DNA of 64,000 nucleotides from Acidimicrobiia bacterium (GCA_028285585.1 JANQOU010000006.1:62001-126000), one strand, 5' to 3'; shown: positions 29,098-37,750, numbered from the stretch's first letter. A program made the numbers and translations. Notes: generated by a model not told the origin, from the letters alone.

Positions 29098-29921
29098 GCA
29101 GCGAGACCATTCGCCGGATGCTCGACCATCCGAAGTACGAGCTGATCCCCCTCAAGAACGTCATGGAACAGGCTGGCCACCTCCCTGACGGCTCGACGGT
29201 CACCGTCACGGCTTCCCCTCAGAAAGGGCAGATAGCCACCATCGATCTGGCACTCGACCTCCGGCAGATGGGCTTCGATGTGATACCCCACATCTCAGCT
29301 CGGCTGACCGCTGATCGACGCGAGCTGAAGGCCGTCCTCGACCGTCTCGACGAAGCGGGGATTCATCGTGCGTTTGTCGTGGGCGGGGATGCCGACCCCC
29401 CTGGCGAGTTCTTCGACGGGCTCGCCTTGCTCTCGGCGATGGATCAGATGGGCCACTCGCTGTCCGAGATCGGGATTCCCGGCTATCCGGAAGGGCACCC
29501 GAACATCTCCAAGGAAGCGCTCGCCGAGGCGCTGGAAGACAAGTCGCCTTTCGCCTCATACATCACCACGCAGATGTGCTTCGACGCCGACGCGATCACG
29601 AGTTGGCTCAACGGCATCCGCTCCGAAGGGCTGGGCCAGGGGGTCTATTTGGGCATCCCAGGAGTGGCCGAGCTGACCAAGCTCATCACCATCTCGATGC
29701 GGATCGGGGTCGGGGCGTCCGCCAAGTTCCTGTCGAAGAACCGGTCACTCGCCGGTCGTTTGGTGCGACCCGGTGGCTTCGGTCCCGATCGCCTCATCGA
29801 TGACCTGAGCGACACCCTCGCCGACCCTGCGGCCAACATCCACGGCTTCCACGTGTACACGTTCAACCGGGTCGACGCCACCGAGGAGTGGCGTCACCGG
29901 ATGCTCGAGGCTTTGGCCTAG
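29094..29921 (+). CDS. Methylenetetrahydrofolate reductase-like protein
   Basis: VTVTASPQKGQIATIDLALDLRQMGFDVIPHISARL...FVVGGDADPPGEF; C-terminal GFHVYTFNRVDATEEWR; ATGA overlap with MttB. Confidence 0.85.
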   Translation: MSSETIRRMLDHPKYELIPLKNVMEQAGHLPDGSTVTVTASPQKGQIATIDLALDLRQMGFDVIPHISARLTADRRELKAVLDRLDEAGIHRAFVVGGDADPPGEFFDGLALLSAMDQMGHSLSEIGIPGYPEGHPNISKEALAEALEDKSPFASYITTQMCFDADAITSWLNGIRSEGLGQGVYLGIPGVAELTKLITISMRIGVGASAKFLSKNRSLAGRLVRPGGFGPDRLIDDLSDTLADPAANIHGFHVYTFNRVDATEEWRHRMLEALA

Positions 29922-31303
29922 CCCGGCCGACCGATCTGAAGCGAGACCGTCTGCCCTTGAGTCGGCTCTGCGCAGCAGAACCAGCTCTCGGTGAGCCTCG
30001 GGACCGACTCCGACGACTCCGTGAAGTCGGCCAGTCGAACCCCAGTCATCTCCGTGACGGCGGCCCACATCGACCTGAGGGTGGTAGTGGCGTCTGCCGC
30101 GCAATCGGAAGCCTCGGCGGCGATCGACTCGAGCCTGACTTGCAGAGCATCCATGTCCGGATCGGCGTAACGCCAGGTCCAGCTGAGCGCCTCGCCGTCG
30201 TACTCATCCAGGTAGGGGGTCATGGCGGGGTGGCTTTCAAGCAGTGAGCCACTGGGCACCAGCAGCTTGATCGCCAGCTGTACCGGGTCCGTCGCGGCTG
30301 CAAGATCATGCTCGGTGAGGAAATCGAGGATGCCGACGATGTCACCATGCTCGGCCCAAGGGAGGAACGGCAACCATGTCGGCCTCAGGTAGATGCCCGC
30401 GTCCCGGATGATGCCGACTGCCTCGCTCATGTCGGCAACCGTATGACCCTTGTCGAGGACCTCGAGAGTCTGGTTGTTGGTGCTCTCGAACGCGCTGACG
30501 ACAAACAGGAGACCCAGCTCGGCCATCCGTGGCCAGATATCCCTTTTCGCCAGGATGTGCTCGACCTTCACTGTGATATCGAACGTCATGTCCGGGTGTG
30601 CCTGATGGGCCCGCTCCAGAACGGAAACGGTATGGGCGGGTGCGTTGAGGAAGTCGGGGTCGCCAAACGTGATGTGCTCCGCACCGGCAGCAGCGAGCTG
30701 ATGGATGTCGGCGAGGACAATGTCCTCAGGGACAATCCTTATCCGGCCGTCATAAACAGCCGGGATCGGGCAATGCCGGCAACGATGCCTGCACCCATGT
30801 GAAGCCTCCACGGCCCCCACGAGCTTGGTGGTCCCGTCATGCTCGATTCGGGCGTATTGATCAACGCCGGGAAGCCGGCTGCGCTCCGGGATCTCGAATT
30901 GGGACGATCCTCGATGTGTTTGCAGGCTCTTCTCAGCCGCAATGCCAGCCTTCACGCCACCCACCCACTCGATCAGAGCGGTCTCGTACTCACCTTCGAG
31001 CGCGGCATCGGCGATGTCCTCGGAGAAGCCCACACCCGCATAGAGGCCGTAGTGGGCCACAGGAAGATCCGGCCGGTACGCCTTCATCTCGCCAGTGAGC
31101 GAGTTGGCGAGCCGCTTTGCAGTGTGCATGGGGACGGATATCGCCACGGCCTCGGCCCAGTCGAGCATGGTGCTGTCGAGATCGTCCACCGACGTGTCGG
31201 TGACACGGACGTCGTGGCCGCGTCTCTCCAGCGCTGCGGCAGGCGAGGCGACATGCACAGGCTGGCGGCCAAGCTCGTAGGTGGACACCAAGAGGACCTT
31301 CAT
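29918..31303 (-). CDS. Radical SAM protein with B12-binding-like N-terminus and C-terminal CCAEP motif
   Basis: CRHRCRHC (CX3CX2C), N-terminal Rossmann-like domain without recognised maturase partner, C-terminus SWFCCAEPTQGQT. Confidence 0.85.
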   Translation of the reverse strand: MKVLLVSTYELGRQPVHVASPAAALERRGHDVRVTDTSVDDLDSTMLDWAEAVAISVPMHTAKRLANSLTGEMKAYRPDLPVAHYGLYAGVGFSEDIADAALEGEYETALIEWVGGVKAGIAAEKSLQTHRGSSQFEIPERSRLPGVDQYARIEHDGTTKLVGAVEASHGCRHRCRHCPIPAVYDGRIRIVPEDIVLADIHQLAAAGAEHITFGDPDFLNAPAHTVSVLERAHQAHPDMTFDITVKVEHILAKRDIWPRMAELGLLFVVSAFESTNNQTLEVLDKGHTVADMSEAVGIIRDAGIYLRPTWLPFLPWAEHGDIVGILDFLTEHDLAAATDPVQLAIKLLVPSGSLLESHPAMTPYLDEYDGEALSWTWRYADPDMDALQVRLESIAAEASDCAADATTTLRSMWAAVTEMTGVRLADFTESSESVPRLTESWFCCAEPTQGQTVSLQIGRPG

Positions 31304-31365
31304 TGAAAGAAGCCTATTGGCCGGTGCCTGCTAACCACGACGCCCGCGACCGGCCCTGACTCTCC

Positions 31366-31410
31366 TCGTTGCTATAGCAACCCGTCGCGCTGAGCGACAC
31401 GCTGTGCACG
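31366..31410. repeat. Second copy of the TTGCTATAGCAA palindromic repeat
   Basis: TCGTTGCTATAGCAACCCGTCGCGCTGAGCGACACG, ~36 nt with few mismatches to 10401-10438. Confidence 0.75.
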
Positions 31411-31423
31411 CGCAATCGACCGT

Positions 31424-32551
31424 TCAATTCGTCAACTCGAACTGGCCGCTCGCCATCACCGTCCCGTTGACCATCACCGACAACCGATGAATACCCGGGT
31501 AGAGGGTGAAAGTCGTGGCGGAAGCGGGGAGACGATGCCTCTTGGCGAGAGTGCGGGTCTCGCCGGCGCGCATCTCGATCTGCTTGAGCTTGAACACCTT
31601 CGGCCGGGTCTGGCCATTCTTCTTGACGAAGTCGATCACATAGTCGACGAGCAGTGGCTCGTCTCTTGTTGCAACGAGCTCGACCTCGAACTCGAGGACG
31701 TCGCCGATCTCGACCTCGGGTTCGATTTCCAACGAAACCGCCTCCACCTCGGGATCGGTCGAGTAGCCGAGCAGGCTCATTGCATCGGGGTCGCCCTGCT
31801 TGACGAGAGTGCGCAGAGCATGGCGGGTCATCCATGACAGCTCCCGCGGTGCCTGCTCTCCTGCCCTTTGCCAGCGGCCCAGTGTCTCGACGGCCAACGT
31901 ACTGTCGATCTTGGCGATGTCGTTGATGTGATTCGCGACCGATCGCGTCACATACCGAGTCGGGTCAGCGTGAAGCTGGTCGAGGAGCGGGATTGGCCGA
32001 TCTATCTCAATCGGAATACGCGATGCCCATGGCAGCCTCGGCCGCGTGCCCTCGCTGACCAGCCGACGGACGTGATAGTTGTCGCTGCCGGCCCACTTGG
32101 CGAGGACTGCCATCGTCCGCTCTGGATGGGCCAGGAGGAACGGGCGGATGTAGCTCTCCATCGAGAAGCGCATCGTGAGCTGCTCGATGAGGCCAATCGA
32201 GATCTCGTAGTGCTCCTCACCGAGCCCTCGCCTGGCCACGTAGTCGCCGAGTGGGGCGATGATGAACTCACCAAAATCGTCGTCGGTCAGAGTTGGATCC
32301 AACGGTGGAGGCAGCGCCGTCTCGATCAAGGTTGCAGCAGCTTCGAAGTCGGACGGCAGATGCTCGCCGAGCACATCAGCTATCAGCGTGATCCGTTGCT
32401 TCAGCTCGAGGTCCGGCATCGCCGTCATGATCGAGCCCACGAATCCATCCCGATCAAAGCCGGGATCGGCGACTGCCAACCAGTCGGCGAGACGACCTAC
32501 GGTCTCACGATTGAACAGATGGTCCTTGAGGCTGAAGCGCTTCTCTGCCAC
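31424..32551 (-). CDS. DNA alkylation repair (AlkD-like HEAT repeat) protein
   Basis: RRLVSEGTRPRLPWASRIP, WMTRHALRTLVKQGDPDAMSLLGY family signatures. Confidence 0.85.
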   Translation of the reverse strand: MAEKRFSLKDHLFNRETVGRLADWLAVADPGFDRDGFVGSIMTAMPDLELKQRITLIADVLGEHLPSDFEAAATLIETALPPPLDPTLTDDDFGEFIIAPLGDYVARRGLGEEHYEISIGLIEQLTMRFSMESYIRPFLLAHPERTMAVLAKWAGSDNYHVRRLVSEGTRPRLPWASRIPIEIDRPIPLLDQLHADPTRYVTRSVANHINDIAKIDSTLAVETLGRWQRAGEQAPRELSWMTRHALRTLVKQGDPDAMSLLGYSTDPEVEAVSLEIEPEVEIGDVLEFEVELVATRDEPLLVDYVIDFVKKNGQTRPKVFKLKQIEMRAGETRTLAKRHRLPASATTFTLYPGIHRLSVMVNGTVMASGQFELTN

Positions 32552-32588
32552 GGCTATAGGTTATGCCAAGGAAGCCATATCAGACGTC

Positions 32589-32605
32589 GTTCCACGATGT
32601 GGCAC
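32589..32605. promoter_or_regulatory. Putative IclR operator upstream of the iclR-family gene
   Basis: GTTCCACGATGTGGCAC imperfect palindrome ending 22 nt before the ATG; identical (reverse complement) to 23306-23322. Confidence 0.6.
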
Positions 32606-32627
32606 GCATCCCTTATGATGGAACACC

Positions 32628-33377
32628 ATGGCCCACGTCGAGTCGGTGGCAAGAGCCCTGCGAATCATCGAATCCCTGGCAATGTCACCCGCCGGGCTGT
32701 CCGATATCGCCCGTGATGTCGATCTTCCCAAGAGCACTGTTGCGCGACTTCTTGCAACGTTGGAGCAAGTGGAGGCGGTCGAGCGTGACGAGGAGGATTT
32801 CCGGCTGTTCCGCCTCGGGCCGATGGTGCAGCGACTGTCAACCGCCGCAGGAGGCCCCGCTCAGCTCGCCGGCTTCGCCCGTCCCTACCTCGAGGAACTG
32901 ACCGACTCGACCGGTGAGGCGGCCGGGCTGAGCATCCCGGACGGATACGAGGTTCACTACATCGACCAGACCTCCGCGACACACCCGGTTCAGGTTCGCG
33001 ACTGGACTGGCGAGGTGATACCAATGCACGTCGTGCCGTCGGGCCTGGCGATCATGGCCCACTGGCCCAAAGAGCAGACCGACCGGTACCTCAGCCGCAA
33101 TCTGGTGAGCCTGACGCCCAACACCATCAACGATCCTGGGCAGATCCGAGAGCGTCTGGCCGAGATCCGCGAGAGCGGATACGTATGGGTTCACGAAGAG
33201 TTCGTCGAAGGGATCAACTCCGTGGCCGCTCCTGTCCTCGAGAGCAACGGCCTGATCACGGGCGCCATCCACGTGCACGGGCCTGCGTACCGCTTTCCCG
33301 GTGAGGAGGACAAGGCGAACCTGGGTGCCTTGGTGAGCGATGCCGCGGGCCGGTTGTCGGGTGCCCTGGCCCTCTGA
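32628..33377 (+). CDS. IclR-family transcriptional regulator
   Basis: N-terminal wHTH (AMSPAGLSDIARDVDLPKSTVARLLATLEQVEAVERD), C-terminal IclR effector domain. Confidence 0.93.
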   Translation: MAHVESVARALRIIESLAMSPAGLSDIARDVDLPKSTVARLLATLEQVEAVERDEEDFRLFRLGPMVQRLSTAAGGPAQLAGFARPYLEELTDSTGEAAGLSIPDGYEVHYIDQTSATHPVQVRDWTGEVIPMHVVPSGLAIMAHWPKEQTDRYLSRNLVSLTPNTINDPGQIRERLAEIRESGYVWVHEEFVEGINSVAAPVLESNGLITGAIHVHGPAYRFPGEEDKANLGALVSDAAGRLSGALAL

Positions 33378-33388
33378 TACTGTTGCGC

Positions 33389-33508
33389 CAACTCATCGAG
33401 ACCGGCTGAGGGACAGGCCCTGAGACGCCGGGGCAACCATCGGAGCCAACCACTCCGGGAAGGTGCCAAATCCTGCGGGACACTCCGGTGTCACCGGCAG
33501 ATGAGATG
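33389..33508 (+). ncRNA. SAM riboswitch (S-box / SAM clan)
   Basis: P1 CTCATC/GATGAG, GAGGGACAGGCCC..GACGCCGGGGCAACC..GGAAGGTGCCAAATCCTGCGGG core; precedes a Cys/Met metabolism PLP gene. Confidence 0.9.
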
Positions 33509-33601
33509 ACGTGTAGCCGCCGTCGACTGGATGGGCACGTCCTCCCTCCGCCATTCCCGCGAATCCTCGATGGATGTGACATCCAGAGCAGGAGGATTGG
33601 A

Positions 33602-34837
33602 ATGACGAACAGCAGATCCCACCCGGTGACACGAGCCGTGCGATCGGGCCTGGGCGGTGGGGAGCATCGCTCGGTGACGCCGCCGATTCACCTCACTTCC
33701 ACCTTCGAATTCGAAGCGTTCGACCAGCCAGGAGCACACGACTACACCCGGACTTCCAATCCGACCCGTGACCTGTTGGCCGTGGCACTGGCAGAGCTCG
33801 AGCAAGGTATCGGCTCGACGATCACGTCGTCGGGGATGTCTGCGCTTCTCCTGGCTTGTCAGCTGCTGAGTCCGGGCGACAAGCTTGTCGCGCCTCACGA
33901 CTGTTACGGCGGGACTCACCGGCTACTGACATCTCTTTCAGAACGAGGTCAGTTCGACGTCCTGTTTGTCGATCAAGGGGATGAGACCGCTCTCCGTCAA
34001 GCGTTCGAACAACAACCTCGCCTCGTGCTCGTGGAGACACCGAGCAACCCACTGCTTCGAATCACCGACATCCAACTCGTGGCTGATCTCTGCTCGAAAG
34101 CCGGGGCCACACTGGCGGTGGACAACACCTTCCTCTCACCCGGCCTGCAACGGCCGATACCGCTAGGTGCCGATCTCGTCATCCACTCGACCACCAAGTA
34201 CCTGAACGGCCACAGCGATGTCGTCGGCGGAGCCGTTGTTGCCGCAGATCAAGAGCTTCACGACGAGATGCAATGGTGGGCCAACTGCCTCGGCCTCAGC
34301 GGCGCACCCTTCGACAGCTACCTCACCCTTCGCGGCCTTCGCACCCTCTACACGCGGCTCAGGGCCCACGAGGCGAACACGGAGGCCATCGTCGCCCTCC
34401 TGTGTGACCACCCCGAGGTCGCCAAAGTCCATTACCCGGGTTTGGCGGATCACCCGGGCCATGAGATCGCCGGCCGTCAACAGGACGGCTACGGAGCCAT
34501 GGTCAGTTTCGAGCTGGCCGGCGGCAGGGCGTCAGCTGAGGATCTGGTCCAGGCTCTCAACCACTTCTTCCTCGCCGAGTCCCTGGGAAGCGTGGAAAGC
34601 CTCGTCGCTCACCCTGCGACCATGACCCATGCCGCGATGAGCGCCGAAGCTCGTGAGGTCGCCGGGATCGGTGAGGGCCTCGTCAGGCTCTCCGTTGGGA
34701 TCGAAGACGTCAGGGATCTGACGGATGATCTGGCGCGCGCTCTCGATCGCGTCGCCGTCCGTTCCCACGCACCAAACGTACGATTCCGGTCGATCGAGCC
34801 GGAACCGCGAGATACGGCTCTGGTGAGAGCCCCTTGA
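33602..34837 (+). CDS. Cys/Met metabolism PLP-dependent enzyme (cystathionine gamma-synthase-like)
   Basis: VIHSTTKYLNGHSDVVGGAVV PLP-lysine motif, ESLGSVESLVAHPATMTHAAM; ATG after AGGAGG. Confidence 0.92.
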   Translation: MTNSRSHPVTRAVRSGLGGGEHRSVTPPIHLTSTFEFEAFDQPGAHDYTRTSNPTRDLLAVALAELEQGIGSTITSSGMSALLLACQLLSPGDKLVAPHDCYGGTHRLLTSLSERGQFDVLFVDQGDETALRQAFEQQPRLVLVETPSNPLLRITDIQLVADLCSKAGATLAVDNTFLSPGLQRPIPLGADLVIHSTTKYLNGHSDVVGGAVVAADQELHDEMQWWANCLGLSGAPFDSYLTLRGLRTLYTRLRAHEANTEAIVALLCDHPEVAKVHYPGLADHPGHEIAGRQQDGYGAMVSFELAGGRASAEDLVQALNHFFLAESLGSVESLVAHPATMTHAAMSAEAREVAGIGEGLVRLSVGIEDVRDLTDDLARALDRVAVRSHAPNVRFRSIEPEPRDTALVRAP

Positions 34838-35987
34838 TCTCGGGCCGTCTCACCAGTCGATAGAGCGCAAACACCGCGATCGACGCAAACGACACCGCGA
34901 GGGTCCACCAGAAGCCACCCGGGCCAATCGAAGTCATCAGGAGCGACGCCACTATCGGCCCAATGATCGCCCCGACACCTGTGAGCAGGACATTCGTGGA
35001 GCTGGCCGTAACTGCTCTCCCCACCGGCAGCACATCGATCACATGACTCAGGGCCAATGAGTACATCGTGTAAGAGAGACCTCCAAAGATGAACATCGCG
35101 GCGAGGATGGGGAACCCGTCGACAGGCACCACCAGGCCGATCATGGCGACGGCGGCCGCCACAGCTGAAACCACCAGGATCATCGGCCTCCTCCCAATCA
35201 GGTCGGACACGTAGCCCAACGGCCATTGGAGAACCACCGCACCCACGGCCGCCGCCCCGGCGAACACCGCGGTTCGCTCCAAGGTCATGCCCACCTGGCT
35301 GGCATACACCGCAGCCATGCCTAGAAGGGCAGCGTTGGCCATTCCGGTGAACAGGGCGCCAACAACTCCCAGTGGAGCCGCCTCCCAGATCTCACGAGGA
35401 TTCATCTTCGGAGGAAGCGTGAACTCGGGTGCCGAACTGGTGCTCAACGAGACAGGCACTATTGCCAGTGCCAGCACCCCGGCACTGACGATGAACATGA
35501 TCTCTGTCGTCGGGTCACCGGCGCCCAGCAAGAACTGGCCCCCGGCGACACCGCCCATCGAGACCACCATGTAGACGGCCATGACCCGCCCGCGGTTGTC
35601 GTTGGTCACCGTCTCGTTGAGCCAGCTCTCGGTCACGACGAAAAGGCCCACCATGGCGAAGCCAAAGACAAAGCGGAGAACTATCCAGGTGATCGGCTCG
35701 ACCACCACTCCCTGGAGCAAGATGACAGCGACGTTGACCGCTGTGAACGCGCTGAACACGCGGATATGGCCAACTCTGGCCATGATGCGTGGCGTCACCT
35801 GTGAGCCGATCAAGAACCCCACGAAGTAGCTCGCCACGATCACGCCGGTGACCGTGGTGTCGAAGCCTTCTAGCTCAGCGCGGACACCTGCCAGCACTCC
35901 GACGAGCCCGCGGCCCAGCATCAGCAGGAGGACCGATGCGAAGAGGCCCCATGCGGCGGCGACCGTCCTCTGCGCTGTGGTTGTCAT
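34710..35987 (-). CDS. MFS transporter (YcaD-like)
   Basis: Multiple TM segments, LRFVFGFAMVGLFVVTESWLNETVTNDNRGRVMAVYM. Confidence 0.85.
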   Translation of the reverse strand: MTTTAQRTVAAAWGLFASVLLLMLGRGLVGVLAGVRAELEGFDTTVTGVIVASYFVGFLIGSQVTPRIMARVGHIRVFSAFTAVNVAVILLQGVVVEPITWIVLRFVFGFAMVGLFVVTESWLNETVTNDNRGRVMAVYMVVSMGGVAGGQFLLGAGDPTTEIMFIVSAGVLALAIVPVSLSTSSAPEFTLPPKMNPREIWEAAPLGVVGALFTGMANAALLGMAAVYASQVGMTLERTAVFAGAAAVGAVVLQWPLGYVSDLIGRRPMILVVSAVAAAVAMIGLVVPVDGFPILAAMFIFGGLSYTMYSLALSHVIDVLPVGRAVTASSTNVLLTGVGAIIGPIVASLLMTSIGPGGFWWTLAVSFASIAVFALYRLVRRPEIKGLSPEPYLAVPARSTGIVRLVRGNGRRRDRERAPDHPSDP

Positions 35988-36020
35988 GTCCGGACCTCAA
36001 ACACTCTCACCTCCCGATGC

Positions 36021-36884
36021 TCATAGGCCTTTGATGCGGTCAACGTCTGTGTAGATGGTGAATACTCCCTCACGGAGGAACCCGACCAACGTCATTCCGA
36101 ATTCCTCGGCGAGCTCGACGGCGAGACTGGAGGCTGCCGAGACACCACACACGATGGGGATGCCCGCGACGGCCGCCTTCTGCACGATCTCGAAGGACAC
36201 CCGGCCCGAGACCATCAGGCCCATTGGGGCAACTGGCCACTCCTGCCGGGCCAGAGCTCCGACCAACTTGTCGGTCGCGTTGTGCCTGCCCACATCTTCT
36301 CGCACGGCAACCACCTCGCCTGACGGGAGAAACGCACCGGCTGCATGCAGGCCGCCCGTTGCGTGAAAGGCCGATTGTCTTTCCAGCAGGCGCTCTGGGA
36401 GATCGACGATGGCCTCGACAGGCACTTCCGGGCCCGGCGGCGGGAAGGTCTGGGCCACTCTGATCGCATCGATGGAGGCCTTGCCGCAGACCCCACAAGA
36501 CGAGGTCGAGTAGAAGTTGCGCCTGAATTGCTCCGGGTCGATGGAGACGCCAGCGGCCAACACCAGCTCCCAGCGACCCTCCCCCAAATCCCTGACGTCG
36601 GCCACGTCTCCCGGTCCTGACACGATGCCCTCGGTGATGGCGAACCCCAGCGCCAGCTCGTCGTCGTCGCCGGGTGTTCGCATGATGACAGCGATCGGTT
36701 CCCCGCCCATCCGGATCTCCATCGGCTCCTCGACGACGAGTTCGTCCGACACCGATTCGAGTTGGCCCCTGTAACGCACCACCTGACGGGTGGTGATTGG
36801 TTCAGCAGCTTCCTTTGAGGGGGGACGACCCCCCTCAAACCCCCCGCCGGCCTTCGGCCGGTTGATACCGGCAGATGCCGTCAC
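36021..36884 (-). CDS. fdhD: Formate dehydrogenase accessory sulfurtransferase FdhD
   Basis: TSSCGVCGKASIDAI, GGLHAAGAFLPSGEVVAVREDVGRHNATDKLVGA, VSGRVSFEIVQKAAVAGIPIVCGVSAASSLAVELA. Confidence 0.95.
   Translation of the reverse strand: MTASAGINRPKAGGGFEGGRPPSKEAAEPITTRQVVRYRGQLESVSDELVVEEPMEIRMGGEPIAVIMRTPGDDDELALGFAITEGIVSGPGDVADVRDLGEGRWELVLAAGVSIDPEQFRRNFYSTSSCGVCGKASIDAIRVAQTFPPPGPEVPVEAIVDLPERLLERQSAFHATGGLHAAGAFLPSGEVVAVREDVGRHNATDKLVGALARQEWPVAPMGLMVSGRVSFEIVQKAAVAGIPIVCGVSAASSLAVELAEEFGMTLVGFLREGVFTIYTDVDRIKGL
36814..36861. repeat. Double palindrome inside the 5' end of fdhD
   Basis: TTTGAGGGGGG-ACGA-CCCCCCTCAAA (perfect 11-bp stem) next to CCGGCC-TTC-GGCCGG; encodes RPKAGGGFEGGRPPSKE. 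Confidence 0.8.
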
Positions 36885-37750
36885 GAACCGGTCCCGCCGG
36901 CCGCACCCTCAGGCTCACTCGCTCCGGCGTGAACGAACGACCAGCCGAACCTCCCCTTGATACACAGGTTCCCCAAGGTCACCTCGTGATCGAGTGGTGA
37001 GGTCACATCGACGATTCGCCCGTCCTGGGTGTGGATGTCGAGGTTGCACCCGACGCCGCAGTAGGAGCAGACAGTGCGGGTGACCTCCTGGGCGTCGGCG
37101 TCCCAAGTCCCGGCCTCTTTCATGTCCCAGGCGATCTTGCCCTCCAGCGCTCCTGTCGGGCAGACCGCTATGCAGTTCCCGCAGTAGACACATGCCGAAT
37201 CGGGCAGCGTCACGTCGAACTCCGTGGAGATGTGCGCATCGAACCCGCGGCCGGCGACGGTTATCGCAAAGGTGTTCTGGTGATCCACGCCACAGGCGTC
37301 GACACACTTGTAGCAAAGGATGCAGCGCTCGTAGTCACGCACATACAGATCGTCCTGAACCTTCGCGGGCTGTGCCACCGTCTCGGCATCGGGGCCGAAC
37401 CGAGACGAATCCGCCCCGTACTCCTCGATCCAGCCGTGGACCTCGTCCGATGAGCGATCCAACTCGCTGGCGCTGCCCAGCAACTCGAGAACCAAGCGGC
37501 GGCTGTGCTCGGCTCGCTCGGTGCCCGTCTTCACCACCATCCCTTCCTCCAGAGCACGAGAGCAGCTGGGCACCAGAACTCGGGAGCCCTCGACCTCCAC
37601 CATGCACACCCGGCAGGCATTGGCCGGGGTGATGGTCGGGCCGTAGCAGAAGGTCGGGATGTCGGTCCCGAGCTGAGTGCAGGCGTCGAGGATCGACGTG
37701 CCTTCGGGCACCGTCACCTCTTGTCCGTCGATGGTTGCCTTGACACTCAT
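36881..37750 (-). CDS. Formate dehydrogenase alpha N-terminal Fe-S module as a separate gene (2Fe-2S, 4Fe-4S ferredoxin clusters, Mo-enzyme 4Fe-4S motif)
   Basis: VTVPEGTSILDACTQLGTDIPTFCY..ACRVCMVEV, CILCYKCVDAC, CVYCGNCIAVCPTGAL, CSYCGVGCNLDI...LCIKGRFGWSFVH, then stops. Confidence 0.88.
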   Translation of the reverse strand: MSVKATIDGQEVTVPEGTSILDACTQLGTDIPTFCYGPTITPANACRVCMVEVEGSRVLVPSCSRALEEGMVVKTGTERAEHSRRLVLELLGSASELDRSSDEVHGWIEEYGADSSRFGPDAETVAQPAKVQDDLYVRDYERCILCYKCVDACGVDHQNTFAITVAGRGFDAHISTEFDVTLPDSACVYCGNCIAVCPTGALEGKIAWDMKEAGTWDADAQEVTRTVCSYCGVGCNLDIHTQDGRIVDVTSPLDHEVTLGNLCIKGRFGWSFVHAGASEPEGAAGGTGS

